Source: Anthracocystis setariae (Eukaryota > Basidiomycota > Ustilaginomycetes > Ustilaginales > Ustilaginaceae). From it: a stretch of 64,000 bases of DNA. Where the stretch lies: NCBI GenBank assembly GCA_928724745.1, contig CAKMXJ010000032.1:1054001-1118000 (forward strand), read 5' to 3'. The first letter of the stretch is position 1. Every line of letters starts with the position of its first letter. Positions 10,521 to 21,633 of this stretch are shown here, piece by piece. The position numbers were made by a program, and so were the translations under genes. The notes beneath the pieces are model-generated. The model was given only the letters and a program-made list of their open reading frames with translations, was not told the origin of the DNA and made no database searches.

Positions 10521-12716
10521 CTAGAAGTAGCCGCCGCGGTACTTGCTACCGCCACCCCTGATCTTTTCACCTTCCCCTCCCGCTGCGCCGTTGCTGGTGA
10601 TCTTGGAGTTGTTCGCACCGCGACGAGCACGTTTCTTGGCTACGCTGGGCTGTGCGGGTTTGTTATCGTTGGCGCGCTTGCGAGAGTTTCGGCCGGACTT
10701 GCGGATTCCTCCATCGCCATTGTGACTCCAACCCGTATTCTTGGCGGGCGCCTTCGATTTGGCTTTGTTGCGACCTTTCTTGGCCACCCGTCTGCTGCGC
10801 TTGCCGCGACGGGTTTCGGACTCCGACCCCGAATCGCTATCGTAGTCGTCCCGAAAGCTGCTATCGTCATCACGATCATCATCATCATCATCGTCGTCGT
10901 CGATGATGACTGGGTTATCCTTCGTGTCGCCCCGACGTCTCTTGCTGCGCCGATCAGAGTCTCGATCGTTCGACTTGTCGGTTTTGGCTGCTTTGCCTTT
11001 TGTCTTCTTGCCCCGATCAGAGTCGAGGACTTGGGCGGTGGTGGGAATGTCGTCGGTGCTTAGACCGTTTGCTTCTGCATGCGCTCGTTGCTCGAACGCC
11101 TTCCTGATCGCGTCAGCGTGACTGGGATGTCGGTCTCTGTCCTTCAACCATTGACGATACAGGTGTTCAGGAAGCGGCTTCCTGCCCTGCTTCTTCTCCT
11201 TGCGTGTCAGGAAGCCGCCCTCGCAACGCAGCACTTTGTAACGATCGAACATGTTCACTTCCCCGTCCGCATCTGTTGCGCGGGTGTGCGAGGACGAAGA
11301 GGCCGGATGCGGCGAAGACGTTGCACTCGAATCGCGCGAGGCAAGCAAGTGGCTTCCAATCGCAAGCCCCCGACCGTTGCTGTCGCGGCCAGGCTGGCCT
11401 CCACGGCGAGAATTGCTGGCGCCGTTGGTGTTCCGACCGGACGAGCTCGGATTCGCGTCTCCTGTCACGTGCATGGTGGCGCTGCTGCCAACGCTGAATG
11501 TGAACTGGGAGGACGGCATCTGGTAGCCGGCGAGAGGCGGCGCTCCCGGCAGGTTCTTTGCAAAGGGTCCGAGGCGAGAGACAAATTCTGAAAAAGCGGA
11601 TGGTTCTCCTGTACCTCTTGTCGGGTTGATGCGCGTTTCGGGGCAGTCGTCTCCCCAGTGATTGCCCGATCCCGAGCAGTTGTAGCACCACCTTGTAGCA
11701 GGGTCAAAGTCCGCTGCTGGCGCGCTGGGTTCACCTGCTCGAACGAATTCGTCTTCTGAGTCGGACAGAACCTCTGGATCTGCCTCCATATCGCGTCGCG
11801 AGTCGCGAGCACCGGTTCCCGTCGACAGTTTGAAGAACACCTTTGCTCGATGTCGATCGTAGGCGTCAACCGAGCTGTAGGTGTATACACGCCACAATGT
11901 TGGACAAAGGGCTTTGACATGGCTATACGAGCCGCATCTCTCACAGTCCTCGCTCCTTGGCCCTCGTCGCGGTTTGGGACAAGTGCGGGTCTGGTGACCC
12001 AATTGACCGCAGCGGAAGCAGCTTGTAGATAAGGGGCAGAAGCGAGTAGGATGCTCGTCCATCGCTCCACACGCTAAGCAGTGCTGGTGCGGACAGTGGC
12101 GACGGTCATGACCGAGCTCACCGCAGGCCAGACATTGTTCTTTTGCGCGACGTTCGGCTTTCTCCTCAGCGCCGTAGTATCGATTTGCCGTCGATGGATC
12201 TATATCCAGCTGCTCAAAGTCGCCCATATCCCCTTCAAAGTCTTCGTCACCGGTGGGAATGTCTGCGGCGTCGTCCCGCGATGCCGTAGTAGAATTCGCG
12301 CCAGATGCGTTGGTTTCAACTTGTGGTACCACATTGACGTGCGTAGGAAGAAGAAGGCCAGCCTCGACATGCGTCTCGGGACGGTCTGCTTTGGCTTCGT
12401 CCTCAAGTGCGACCTCTCGATCTACGTCCATGTCGCCGGCTGTATCGATGACGAAACTCATTTCTCCTGCATCTCCTTCCGACAGGTAGCTGATTTCCTC
12501 GTCTTTCCCATCGTTATTGTCGTCCGTGAGAACCGTTGATCTTGCTTTGGCGCTGCGTTTGTCTGCAGCTTTGCTGGATTCGTTTTTGCCCTTTATGCTA
12601 CGGTTGCCTGATGATCCAGCTTCGTTCGACACCATCGAGCTTGCATGCGATGTTGCTTTGTTGATAGCCGACAGCGCGGCCTGTTCGGCTGCAGCAATTA
12701 CCTCCTCCGCATCCAT
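10521..12716 (-). CDS. AIR1: Air1/Air2-like zinc-knuckle subunit of the TRAMP complex
   Basis: Starting from the ATG at 12716 the protein has 731 residues. After an acidic N-terminus come four CCHC knuckles at about residues 195-271 (CLACGELGHDRRHC; CLACGAMDEHPTRFC; CFRCGQLGHQTRTC; CERCGSYSHVKALC). The linker LWRVYTY at about 274-280 matches the WRxY element with which yeast Air2 contacts the poly(A) polymerase Trf4. A fifth knuckle (CYNCSGSGNHWGDDC) lies near residue 345. The C-terminal half is disordered and rich in Lys/Arg, with a run of about ten Asp near residue 620, and it ends with an Arg/Gly tail (RGGGSKYRGGYF). In the family Air proteins bind RNA in the nuclear TRAMP complex and feed aberrant RNAs to the exosome. 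The C-terminal extension is much longer than in yeast. Its stop is about 120 bp from the convergent arrestin stop. Confidence 0.8.
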   Translation of the reverse strand: MDAEEVIAAAEQAALSAINKATSHASSMVSNEAGSSGNRSIKGKNESSKAADKRSAKARSTVLTDDNNDGKDEEISYLSEGDAGEMSFVIDTAGDMDVDREVALEDEAKADRPETHVEAGLLLPTHVNVVPQVETNASGANSTTASRDDAADIPTGDEDFEGDMGDFEQLDIDPSTANRYYGAEEKAERRAKEQCLACGELGHDRRHCPHQHCLACGAMDEHPTRFCPLSTSCFRCGQLGHQTRTCPKPRRGPRSEDCERCGSYSHVKALCPTLWRVYTYSSVDAYDRHRAKVFFKLSTGTGARDSRRDMEADPEVLSDSEDEFVRAGEPSAPAADFDPATRWCYNCSGSGNHWGDDCPETRINPTRGTGEPSAFSEFVSRLGPFAKNLPGAPPLAGYQMPSSQFTFSVGSSATMHVTGDANPSSSGRNTNGASNSRRGGQPGRDSNGRGLAIGSHLLASRDSSATSSPHPASSSSHTRATDADGEVNMFDRYKVLRCEGGFLTRKEKKQGRKPLPEHLYRQWLKDRDRHPSHADAIRKAFEQRAHAEANGLSTDDIPTTAQVLDSDRGKKTKGKAAKTDKSNDRDSDRRSKRRRGDTKDNPVIIDDDDDDDDDRDDDSSFRDDYDSDSGSESETRRGKRSRRVAKKGRNKAKSKAPAKNTGWSHNGDGGIRKSGRNSRKRANDNKPAQPSVAKKRARRGANNSKITSNGAAGGEGEKIRGGGSKYRGGYF

Positions 12717-13300
12717 GGCCGCTCTTGTCAAGCCTGAGTCCCTATCGATGCTGGTGGTTGAAAAGAGACCGCTGCCTCGTCCTCAGCGCAGCATCACAGA
12801 ACTTGCCTTGTTCTGCAGGAGCCTGTCGAGCCGTATGTGATGACGGAAAAGATTGGCTCAGCCAAAGGTTATCGCGCGTGATGGTTGAGATGAAGCTATG
12901 CAGGGACGACTGTGATTGAGGAAGAGGTCAGGGCAAAAAGTCGTGTATGAAACCGCCCCGATACCCTTACGAATTGATTCTACTGCATCGGCAGTTGAGA
13001 ATTTCAGCGCATTTAAGATTTTGCTGTCTTTTGTCACAAACTTTTTTTTTTCTCATCTTCTTCCGACCCTGAAAGTGGAGGAGGAGGCGCGTCAAAGGAT
13101 TTGTCGGCAGCCGGTGCGAGGGTGCTCTACTACCAGACTCGCTCACTCTTTTGATCCACAGCCTCTACGAATAAGACTCGCCAGAACAATCTGCACTGTT
13201 GTCATTACAGCCGCCGGGATGTACTACTATATTACCAAATCGTACGTTCATTAAGGGCATCAAACGTCCATGAAGTGAGTATATATGGTTCAGAGCGCCG
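12717..13300. other. intergenic between AIR1-like 5' end and chitin synthase 3' end
   Basis: About 580 bases, containing the AIR1-like promoter and the chitin synthase 3' region. There is a T-rich tract near 13044-13053. No gene or RNA was recognised. Confidence 0.5.
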
Positions 13301-16132
13301 TTATTCTCCTGAGAAAAGCCTCTTGACGAGGTAAATCGTCGAACCGATCATCCTGAAAAGCGCCAACCCGGCGACCGAGTACAGCAGAAAGCCCATGTAG
13401 ACTGTTCTCGTTGCCACCGAGCTGATGTTCAGGATACCAACGACAAGTGCAGCGTTGCTGAGACTCCAGCAGAGGACCACGTTGGTTCGCACAGTTGCGT
13501 AGTAGTCTTTCTGCTTCTGATCCTTGTCGACTGGGCCAGGCCCGGCTTTGGGTGCCTTGTTGCTCAGGACATGGATGGCATCGTCATAAGCATCGTTGAT
13601 GTCCTTGGACTCGGTAGGAATCGCCACTTCGACTTGATTCTGCCCTGCGCCACCAACGACACCCAAGTCCGTCATGACCTTATCTGAACCCTTGGTACCC
13701 CAAGAGATATCGTTGATGTTGGCAAAGGCGTAGATGCTGATCACATTGACAAAGGTCGGCGCCATAAGGAGATACTGGACGATCGAAGTGACCATGTGCC
13801 AAGGCTCGAGGAACATGACACTAGCGATCGTCCAGATTCCGAACGTGGCTGCCAGAGAGATGACGATGTTGACGAACGTCCGATTCGACACCAGAGACTC
13901 TGCACCTGGACCATTGGCGCCGGTGGCATTCATGATGGATGAGACGGCGAGATAGACGGCAGCTCCTGTCATGTAGCACGTCATCAGTGCAAACACTACC
14001 ATGGCCAGTGTGTATCCAAATTTGCTTCCGGCCGGTCGGTTGCCCATCGACAACAGGAAGCAAAAAATGATGAATGCAATGTAGATGTACGAAAGTACCA
14101 GGTTTGGCACCTTCAATGCATGGATCTTGTCGCCCATGGCGCTCGTCAAGATGAAAAAGGCAATGAAGAAGTTGGCCATGCCGAACCACGAGAAAATGAG
14201 TTGGATCGTCTGGTAGACAATCTCGATGTGAAGTGCAAACTTGCGACCAAACGAATGCGACGAGCGGTAGATGTAGCCAAACTTGATGATCGAGTGAATC
14301 CCCGCAAAGAAGGATCCGTTGAGCCAGCGACGACGCTGCGAGATCAGTTCGGGCACCTGGTCTGGCACGTCCGTCACTGCCTGAGCCGACTTGACATAGT
14401 GGAGGATCCAAGCACTGTCCCGCTTCGACACCAACTCCCAACACAGAATACGATCCTCTGCAAGGTACATGTTGGAGGTGAAGACGTCGGCGTCAGAATC
14501 GCCGCCGTGCAATGTCTCTCCCTTGAAATACGAGTGGAGCGGACCTTGGCCTTGAGCGTCGTTCTGCAGTGCAATGTAACGGTAGGCGGAGAAGGCGCCT
14601 GGCAACACGGTAATGTAGCCGAAGACGGACTCGAGCGGCTTGTCGAGAATGTTGGACATCTTGTACTCGAAGTTCTGCGCTGCAACCAGAGGATTGGCCA
14701 AGGCGCTCCAGTACTTGCCTTTGAGCGCCACAATCTCACCACAGGCACCGCCGACGTTGGAGTTGATGTCGAAGGCCTTCCAAAGATGATAGATCGACCG
14801 AGGTCTTGGCATGGTACCAACATCTAGCAGCACGCAGATGTTGGGCTGCAGGATCTGACCAAATGCGTTGAAGAACCAGCGGTGCGAGTTGATCTTCTTC
14901 TGATTCCGTTCCTTGAGGCAGAAGAGAATCTGGACAGGCATGATTCCCTTCTCCCGACCTTTGAAGTGCATGCTGGGATCGATGGAAAGCTGCGCCGTAT
15001 ACTCGTAGATATGGGCGGTGACAGGCTTGCCGTTTACGACGTTCTTACCGACACCTTCCTGATAGACACCCATAGCTGCAAGACAGGCCAAAGTACGAGA
15101 ATTGATCTTGAGACGACCGTCCGAGACGATGCAGACGACGACCTTCTTCCAACCTTCCTTTCCCCAGGTCTTGGAACGCTCTCGCGTACAGAGATGGGCG
15201 ATGTTGGTCATGACACCATGCATGGTGCGCGTGAAAAGCTCCTCGTCTTCGTTGTACATGGTAAGCACAATGAAGAGCTCGGTACGGCGTGGGGGGTCAA
15301 AGAGCACCTGTCGCAAGGTGTAGCGCTCGTTCTTGAAATTGTCGGGGTCGCAAGTAGCGGCAGTATAACGCATGTGGGTGAATTCGCGTGACTCTCGGTC
15401 GTTGAGCTTGTCGAGCAACTTGGATGGGACGGGGCAGTCAAGTACTAGATTTCCGTGGTACAGCTCGACCCGTTTGAGCGTCTTGTATCGTCGTGGAACA
15501 CGCTGGGGAATCTTTCCGTAGCGGACGCCACCGGCTTGACCGTTCTCAAGCATGTTTGGATCGAATCCACCCGGCATATAGTGCTCGTCGTTCTTTCCGC
15601 CATGTGGGCGCAGAAGGCGACCACGTGCTTGGCCATTGACGGCATCCTCGTCCATGACATCGTCATCGCCATCCGCATACTTGTCCATGGGGCCTACGTG
15701 GTTGCCGTGCTCGTCAAAGTGAGAAGCGGGCGCGTACGCGTAGTTGCCCTCCCTGGGCAAGAGCGGCACATCACCATCATGCTCTTCGAAAGGGTCTTGG
15801 GCGTTGTGGTGGTTATGCGAGTTCGAGTAGGGGTTCGACATGCGATTTGAGCTGACCGGAGGAGGATACGCCGAGTGAGGATGGTAGTAGTCTGCGGAAG
15901 GCATGTCGTAGCCAGAGTGGTCTGCCGTCACAGAAGGCGGCATGTAGGGGTCGTAAGAAACGTGAGGCGGGGATTGAGGTTCTGCTCCCAAATCGTAGGT
16001 AGGGTAAGCAGCGTGGTTGTGCGTCAAAGACTGCCTGGTTGCTTCAGCTGTCTGGGTATACTGCCTCTCGGGCGATGCATGATGAGAGTCATCCGGCTGT
16101 CCTCCAGCACCAAATAGGTAACGAGGAGGCAT
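13301..16132 (-). CDS. CHS: chitin synthase, division 1 (class I-III)
   Basis: This 943-residue enzyme transfers GlcNAc from UDP-GlcNAc to growing chitin chains at the plasma membrane. Its N-terminus is about 200 residues of Pro/His/Tyr-rich disordered sequence. The CHS N-domain follows ([20 protein letters not shown]), then the catalytic GT2 core with [22 protein letters not shown] at residues 437-440, EDR at 559-561 and QRRRW at 599-603. All three signature motifs are intact. About seven hydrophobic segments fill residues 620-935. Length and motif order fit division 1; I cannot separate class II from class III by eye. The ATG is at 16132. A Ngaro-type retrotransposon sits about 540 bp upstream of it and may affect its promoter. 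Confidence 0.92.
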   Translation of the reverse strand: MPPRYLFGAGGQPDDSHHASPERQYTQTAEATRQSLTHNHAAYPTYDLGAEPQSPPHVSYDPYMPPSVTADHSGYDMPSADYYHPHSAYPPPVSSNRMSNPYSNSHNHHNAQDPFEEHDGDVPLLPREGNYAYAPASHFDEHGNHVGPMDKYADGDDDVMDEDAVNGQARGRLLRPHGGKNDEHYMPGGFDPNMLENGQAGGVRYGKIPQRVPRRYKTLKRVELYHGNLVLDCPVPSKLLDKLNDRESREFTHMRYTAATCDPDNFKNERYTLRQVLFDPPRRTELFIVLTMYNEDEELFTRTMHGVMTNIAHLCTRERSKTWGKEGWKKVVVCIVSDGRLKINSRTLACLAAMGVYQEGVGKNVVNGKPVTAHIYEYTAQLSIDPSMHFKGREKGIMPVQILFCLKERNQKKINSHRWFFNAFGQILQPNICVLLDVGTMPRPRSIYHLWKAFDINSNVGGACGEIVALKGKYWSALANPLVAAQNFEYKMSNILDKPLESVFGYITVLPGAFSAYRYIALQNDAQGQGPLHSYFKGETLHGGDSDADVFTSNMYLAEDRILCWELVSKRDSAWILHYVKSAQAVTDVPDQVPELISQRRRWLNGSFFAGIHSIIKFGYIYRSSHSFGRKFALHIEIVYQTIQLIFSWFGMANFFIAFFILTSAMGDKIHALKVPNLVLSYIYIAFIIFCFLLSMGNRPAGSKFGYTLAMVVFALMTCYMTGAAVYLAVSSIMNATGANGPGAESLVSNRTFVNIVISLAATFGIWTIASVMFLEPWHMVTSIVQYLLMAPTFVNVISIYAFANINDISWGTKGSDKVMTDLGVVGGAGQNQVEVAIPTESKDINDAYDDAIHVLSNKAPKAGPGPVDKDQKQKDYYATVRTNVVLCWSLSNAALVVGILNISSVATRTVYMGFLLYSVAGLALFRMIGSTIYLVKRLFSGE

Positions 16133-16674
16133 GGTGGAGACGATTGCGGCACGACGATCGTGGTGGATTCAGATGGAGGAATGCAGGATCGAAATCGGAT
16201 GGCAAGCGTGATGGGATTGTGGGAGGGTTGAGTCGGCGTACAATGATGCGATGCGAACAATGTAACGGTCGGTATTAGGCTGAGTACATGTGTTGGGCGC
16301 AGCGACCAAAGATGGTGAGGGTAGAATCGGCGAGCGTCAGGTATGGCTCGGGAAGGGTTGAAGTCAGGAGATGTGTATGTGTACAACGTAGGCGTGTGCG
16401 TTGCGAATGGACACTCTACTGAGCGTATGGAAGCGAGCGAGTTCGGAGTCTCAATAGCAGAGCAAGAAGAGCTGCATTCAGTGACAGACGCAAACAAGGC
16501 TGTGCGAAATCGCCACTTTGCTGTGGAGAGGGCGCGGCGTACTTACACAGTGCTACAGTGCAAGTGTTGGTTGCGCGTTGGTTTATCGGATCTACAGAGT
16601 ATTACAGTTAGAGTAGTTAGTTGTACGTTCTTTGACCCTTCTTCCTGCGCACTGCCATCATCATTTTTTTTTTA
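16133..16674. other. chitin synthase promoter region up to the retrotransposon
   Basis: About 540 bases between the chitin synthase ATG and the outer end of the retrotransposon. They hold only short incidental frames and an A/T run (16664-16675) at the insertion border. No TATA box or known site is asserted. Confidence 0.5.
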
Positions 16675-16783
16675 ATCCCGTCTAGACTACCAGCCGTACG
16701 AGACATAAATGGCGTAACAATTAGAATTGCAGGCAAGAACCCGTGAGGTCCTTGAAGCTCGGCAAGGAGGCTCCCGGCCCGCC
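16675..16783 (-). repeat. split direct repeat A, outer copy
   Basis: A 109-bp copy, identical to 17021-17129. It starts ATCCCGTCTAGAC and ends CGGCCCGCC on the plus strand and forms the 3' outer end of the element. Confidence 0.9.
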
Positions 16784-16843
16784 GTAAACGGGGGCCGGTC
16801 GAGCGCAGGAGCGAGCGGCAAGGGTGGGAATTACAGGGTGGGC

Positions 16844-17021
16844 AATAAATCGAATGATAAGATAAAACCAGGCTGCGACCTGCGAGCCTGGCTGAAAAGA
16901 TGATGGTGGAAGGAGAAGAAGGAGTGAGCTAGATGCTGAGTTGTATACGTGGCTGAGTGAAGTGAGCCGGCCGATAGGTCTATCCCAGACGCGCACGCCT
17001 TCGCTTCGAACACGTGATGCA
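16844..17021 (-). repeat. split direct repeat B, inner copy
   Basis: A 178-bp copy, identical to 21456-21633. It abuts repeat A at 17021 (GATGCA followed by TCCCG); this A/B junction is where a circular intermediate would be expected to recombine. Confidence 0.9.
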
Positions 17022-17129
17022 TCCCGTCTAGACTACCAGCCGTACGAGACATAAATGGCGTAACAATTAGAATTGCAGGCAAGAACCCGTGAGGTCCTTG
17101 AAGCTCGGCAAGGAGGCTCCCGGCCCGCC
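17021..17129 (-). repeat. split direct repeat A, inner copy
   Basis: Second 109-bp copy of repeat A. It follows the recombinase frame and directly adjoins the inner B repeat. Confidence 0.9.
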
Positions 17130-17196
17130 AGGAGCTGTCGTGGCGCCCGCGCAGCGGTGAGCGGTCACGACAGAGGGGCCAGAGGCTCCGCCAAGC

Positions 17197-18165
17197 CTAG
17201 ACGACGGGGTCACGCCAAGAGGGGTCAGAGGGCACCAGCGGGCCTTGACGGGACGTGTATAGGGCCGATGCGACGAGAGCGCGACGTTCGGTCGCCGACC
17301 TGTCGACATAGCGCCGGTAACAATCAGAGTTCCATCGCCCGAGTAGCTTGATCGTCTCGGCGTCGACGCCCTGCGACGCAGCCCACGTGGCCGCTCCTCG
17401 TCGGAAAGAGTGGCCGGCGTACTGGGACATGTCGAGGCCCAGCTTCGAGATAGTGGAGCGCAAGTGCTGAAGGAAGAGCGTCCGTGAGAGGGGCTTGTAC
17501 CCGTCGTGCAGGCCAAAGAGTGGTGCGCTCGCGTGTCGGACGGAGGGGCAGAGGAGCTTGAGGGCGGCGTACGGACATTCGATACCCCCGACCTTGGGTA
17601 CAACAAGCGGGGTACCGAGGCGGAACGGGTCGGTCTTCGAAGCCGGGAGGAGGAGGATGGCATATGAGTCGAACCAGGTGACCGAGCTGACGAAGAGTTG
17701 GGCCGGCGAATTCTGGTCCCAAGTAACTTCGCCGCAGCGGAGGAAGCAAGCGAAGGAGACACTGTAGGCGGCTGCGAGCACCTGGCGGTCCCAAGCTCCC
17801 AAGGACGGCGAGGACTGCAGCTCGCGGAGGATGGCGCGGAGGAGGGGAAGGGTGATTGGCAGCTTGGACGCTGCGGGTCTGAGGCCGTGAGTGCGTTTAA
17901 TGCCACGGATGGCACGTTCAAGGCGACCCTGGGTGAAACCGTCCAGCGAGAATCCCAAGTCGACGTGCCACGATCGGAGGGCGTCGAGGTCGTGTTTGAC
18001 GCTGTGGAACGTGCGTGACTGCGCCAGGTCACACACCCACTCGGTGAGGAAGAGGTCGGGCGCGGGGAAGGGCTGAGCGCTGGGACCGAAACGCCGGTGA
18101 ACAAAGGCGCGGAAGCGGTCAGGGACTCCTGCGCTGCGGCGGCGACTGGACTCGGCGAGGCCTCG
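17197..18165 (-). CDS. tyrosine recombinase of the Ngaro-like element
   Basis: The catalytic set of a tyrosine recombinase is visible: arginine in the RCGEVTW box, an HxxR box ([11 protein letters not shown]), and the nucleophile Tyr in [10 protein letters not shown] near the C-terminus. The frame stays open upstream to at least 18165 (a stretch containing [14 protein letters not shown]), overlaps the pol frame and has no obvious ATG, so expression probably needs a -1 frameshift from pol or splicing. The conserved core is about 280 residues. In DIRS-order elements this enzyme integrates a circular DNA intermediate. The 5' limit given is approximate. Confidence 0.8.
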   Translation of the reverse strand, partial: RGLAESSRRRSAGVPDRFRAFVHRRFGPSAQPFPAPDLFLTEWVCDLAQSRTFHSVKHDLDALRSWHVDLGFSLDGFTQGRLERAIRGIKRTHGLRPAASKLPITLPLLRAILRELQSSPSLGAWDRQVLAAAYSVSFACFLRCGEVTWDQNSPAQLFVSSVTWFDSYAILLLPASKTDPFRLGTPLVVPKVGGIECPYAALKLLCPSVRHASAPLFGLHDGYKPLSRTLFLQHLRSTISKLGLDMSQYAGHSFRRGAATWAASQGVDAETIKLLGRWNSDCYRRYVDRSATERRALVASALYTSRQGPLVPSDPSWRDPVV

Positions 18166-20645
18166 CCAGATGTACGTGGCCGCGGTGAGGGAGCAGCCGG
18201 TGGCGTCGATAAAGGACTTGGGGGGCCCGCGGAGGTGCGACGGAACAGCAGGCCGTGTGCTGTTGGGAAGCGAGCCTGGATTGCACGGAAACGACGACGA
18301 GAGAGAAGGTCAGCTAGGTCGTTGTTTTCAGAGGCGACGCGGACTGGTCGAAGGGTGATGTGGTGGAGGAAACAGAACCCGAAGATTTCCCGCAGCAAGG
18401 TCTGAGTGAGGGGATCGCGAGAGCGCCCAGAACGCAGGCCGTGTTCCACGTTGGTGTTATCGACATGCAGGACGAGGAGGCGAGGACCGGTCCACAGTGG
18501 AGCGAAAGTCCGCAGTGCCTCGAGTACAGCCAGTGCCTCCAAGAAGCGGATGTCCTTGGAGCGGTGACGGCGAGGGACCTCTTTGGAGAGAACAGCATAA
18601 GGTGAATGCATGAGGCCGGCATGCGCACCGTAGCCGCGCTTTGAAGCGTCTGTCCATATGTACTCGACAACTAGTGGGGACGGCTGCAGAAGGGAATGGC
18701 CTGGCCATGCTGCGAGCGTGGCACGCCACCACTTGAGCTCGGCAACTGCTGGCCGAGAGATGCGACGAAGTGACAGTGGGTGGCGGTGAGCGGTCCTGGA
18801 GGCGTCATAGAGTCGACGCAGATACGCTCGCCCATGTGGCACCACCTGTGTCACGAACTGGAGAAGACCAGCGATGCGTTGCCAGTCGAGAAGTCGAGCT
18901 GATCGGCGGCCTAGCAAGGTGTCGATGGCGGCTAGGATGCGTTGGCGCCGGTCGTCCGTGATGCTGACAGTCTGCTGGATGGTGTCGATCTCGATGCCAA
19001 GGATTTCAAGGGACGTGGCGTTCCAGGAAGTCTTGGCAGGGGCGAGCTGAAGGCCGAGAGCGGCGCAGGCGAGGGAAAGTGAGTGTAGGGGAGCCTCAAC
19101 GACTTCCGAGGCTGGGACGGCTCCGAAGAAGTCGTCGAGGTAGTGGTCGATTGGGGTAGTGGTTGTCGATTGGACGATCCAGTGCAGAGCCTCGGCGAAT
19201 AAGTTGAAGAGCCACGGCGCACTACGGCCCCCAAAGGTGAGGCCGGTCTCCATGTAGAAATGGCCGTCGAAGGTAAAGCCCAGGAGTCTGGCATCTTCAA
19301 CGGTGGTGACTACGTGGCGGAACGCGTCAGTCAAGTCGCTCTTCCAGAGACGGCAGCCTGGATTGTCCCGGACAAAGTTCAGGATCTTGCTGAGAGAGGC
19401 GTATTGGATGGTGGTGAAGTGAGGCGAAATGCCATCGTTGACGGCATGGAGCTGGTTGGGGCGGGCCGTACGTGGGTGCGAGAGGTGGTGGATTGTCCGA
19501 AGCTTTGTAGACCTCGGCTTGGGTACGGTGCCGACTGGGGAACATACCAGCTGACAGGACTGAGGGTCTACGACGACCAGGCGTCCTTCTCGGAGGCGAG
19601 ACGCAATCTCCGCGCGAACATGGGCTAGGCCGTTGTCGTCCATGGGGAGATTCTTGACGGCCGTGAAACGACTGTGGTCGCGCAAAGGTCCAGTATAGCC
19701 GATACGGATGCCGTGCTGGATAGCGCCAAGGAGCTGATTGACAAAGTGTCGGTCGGGATAGTTGGCGAGTGCTTCCTTCCAGCGCTCGAGAGCGGACTGC
19801 ATGGATCCCTGCCGAGCTGGGCGACCGGCGGAGGAGAATAGAGCCTTGACCAGCTGCGTGTTTGGTCGGGCGGGAGGGTGGTGGAGCTGTAGTGACGTTA
19901 AGGCGACCAGGGAGAGGTCAGCTGACGGCACGAGGAGAGGGTTGGAGGGAATGAGAGTCGCTGGAGTCTGACAGGGTGAGAGAGATGCCACTGGGTCAGA
20001 CCGGGACGGAGAAGAATGGTTGGAAGTCACGGGAGTCGGACAGGGCGAGGGGGTTGCCGCTGGGTCGGACTGGGGCTGGAACGTGCCGCTGGGTAGTGTC
20101 GGGTAGCTAGTGCTACAGGCTGGGGCACTGCGGGGCTGGGATGGAACTGTAATCGCCACTGGGACAGGCCGGGGCTGTGACGCCGCTGTGGCTAGTCGGG
20201 GCACGGGGCTCGACGGCTGATGTCGACTGAGTGAGTTGGACTCACTTGGTAGGTTAGTCGGCCTTGGCAGCCTTGGCAGGCTGGCTGGTGGCCGGGGGAC
20301 GAGGGCATGCTTTGATGGTGTGTGAACCCGAGCAGGTGAGGCAGACGTGCTTGCGGTAGCAGGGTCGTTGCTCTGTGCCGCTACATCGACCTGCATTCCA
20401 CGACATGCAGATCTGCTCGCGACGGGGATCATCTGGTCGGGGGGGCGGGCGTTTGGAGGTGGACGTGGAGGAGTTGCCGGTGGAGGTGGTTGAACGAGCC
20501 TGAACACCCTGGAAGTGAGTGGCGTGCAGTTCAGTGTCGAAACGGGCCCACTCCGTCGATGTTGCTTTCCCGAGTCGAGCAGTGCAAACTGCGATGGCGT
20601 AGGAAGCAACTCGGTCCCAAGGGAAGACTTCGGCCAGGTCGGCAA
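18037..20645 (-). CDS. pol: reverse transcriptase and RNase H of the Ngaro-like element
   Basis: The frame is open from 20645 to beyond 18037. It carries a reverse transcriptase with [14 protein letters not shown] and the catalytic YLDDFFGA box, followed by an RNase H domain beginning [16 protein letters not shown]. After the RNase H domain ([14 protein letters not shown] near 18300) the in-frame translation turns into Ser/Pro-rich sequence that is only the shadow of the recombinase frame. The first part (20645-20254) overlaps gag in a different frame (+1 relative to gag), so the functional start is either an internal ATG or a frameshift. No hydrolase or methyltransferase domain was seen between RNase H and the recombinase. 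Confidence 0.82.
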
Positions 20646-21447
20646 TGTGTTGGTAGAAACGGCCGAGGCTGACCGGTAAGTCTCGGTCGTGCGACGTTGA
20701 CGACCGGAGTGACAAGTAGATGATCCACAGGCGGCCGAAGGTGGGGAAGTTGGGGACTGCCTTGATGAACTGCTTGTTCGATGTTGATGTAGTGGCAGCC
20801 TTCACCACAGAAACTCCTTCAATGACCAGCGTGGATGGATCCTCGACGGGGCTGGCACCGGGCCACGAGGGATTGGCTAGCTTGGGGAGGTCGTAGACGG
20901 AGAGAGAGTCTTGATGGATCTTGTCGACGACTTCCGCTGGGATCCAAGGGTAGGAGACGGCAGGTTGATACTCACCAAGGCGAGCAGGGAGGGCGGCTGG
21001 CGGTGGCTGAGGTATCGGCGTGACGTCAACTGGAACGGCTGGTGCGGAGGATGTGATCGGTGCTTGAGTGGCTGCGGCGCTGGCTAAGGTATGCACGGCA
21101 GCGGCGATCTCGTCCTGAATAAGCTGGCGGAGTTCCCCGAGGCTAGCTGCGAAGTCGAGAGGGGTGATGGCTTCTTGTCGTGGTGGTGGTGGTGTCGAGG
21201 TAGGCGGTTCGCAGGCTACTGAAATCAGCGCTGGCTGCGAAGGTGCTGGTAGAGCTGGGACCGGCGTCGATGGTGTGGGGGACTGTACGCTTTGGGTCGG
21301 TTGCGGCCGCGGTGCTGGGGCTGGGCGGCGCGAGGTCCGGCAGTCCAGGCACGACGCTGTGGCTCGATGAGGGAAACGAAGGTGGATGAACGCTGACAAG
21401 GGCTTGTGGCGATGACAGGTACGGCAAAGCTTCTCTGTGTCGGACAT
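20254..21447 (-). CDS. gag-like protein with zinc fingers
   Basis: A 397-residue frame with its ATG at 21447, just inside the 5' repeat. It has an N-terminal Cys pair module ([13 protein letters not shown] then CLDC) and a C-terminal Cys/His cluster ([17 protein letters not shown] then [13 protein letters not shown]) of the kind that binds nucleic acid. The middle part (about 150-330) is the likely capsid-like region ([35 protein letters not shown]). It should package element RNA. Its 3' end overlaps pol by about 390 bp. Confidence 0.75.
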   Translation of the reverse strand: MSDTEKLCRTCHRHKPLSAFIHLRFPHRATASCLDCRTSRRPAPAPRPQPTQSVQSPTPSTPVPALPAPSQPALISVACEPPTSTPPPPRQEAITPLDFAASLGELRQLIQDEIAAAVHTLASAAATQAPITSSAPAVPVDVTPIPQPPPAALPARLGEYQPAVSYPWIPAEVVDKIHQDSLSVYDLPKLANPSWPGASPVEDPSTLVIEGVSVVKAATTSTSNKQFIKAVPNFPTFGRLWIIYLSLRSSTSHDRDLPVSLGRFYQHIADLAEVFPWDRVASYAIAVCTARLGKATSTEWARFDTELHATHFQGVQARSTTSTGNSSTSTSKRPPPRPDDPRREQICMSWNAGRCSGTEQRPCYRKHVCLTCSGSHTIKACPRPPATSQPAKAAKAD

Positions 21448-21455
21448 AGTGTGGA

Positions 21456-21633
21456 AATAAATCGAATGATAAGATAAAACCAGGCTGCGACCTGCGAGCC
21501 TGGCTGAAAAGATGATGGTGGAAGGAGAAGAAGGAGTGAGCTAGATGCTGAGTTGTATACGTGGCTGAGTGAAGTGAGCCGGCCGATAGGTCTATCCCAG
21601 ACGCGCACGCCTTCGCTTCGAACACGTGATGCA
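21456..21633 (-). repeat. split direct repeat B, outer copy
   Basis: A 178-bp outer copy at the 5' end of the element, ending 8 bp before the gag ATG at 21447, so it probably carries the promoter and leader. It contains CACGTGATGCA at its outer edge. Confidence 0.9.

Larger units (their letters stand above)
16675..21633 (-). mobile_element. Ngaro/PAT-like tyrosine-recombinase (DIRS-order) retrotransposon
   Basis: This 4.96-kb element is read on the minus strand. Its 5' end is a 178-bp repeat (21633-21456), then come a gag-like frame, a pol frame (RT and RNase H) and a tyrosine recombinase frame. It ends with a 109-bp repeat (17129-17021), the second 178-bp copy (17021-16844), a 60-bp spacer and the second 109-bp copy (16783-16675). 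This split direct repeat order (one repeat, ORFs, then the second, first and second repeats) is the Ngaro/PAT arrangement within DIRS elements, which insert with a tyrosine recombinase instead of a DDE integrase. Both repeat pairs are identical by eye and the main frames lack stops, so the copy is young and may be active. It lies between the chitin synthase and the RRP42 fusion gene. Confidence 0.88.

Noticed and set aside
14120..14827. 235-codon plus-strand frame opposite chitin synthase
   Set aside because: It lies wholly across the conserved catalytic core of chitin synthase on the other strand.
16675..17129. Terminal repeats first read as ordinary LTRs
   Set aside because: The two repeats are split in an A-B-A / B order, and the element has a tyrosine recombinase and no DDE integrase, so it is not an LTR element.
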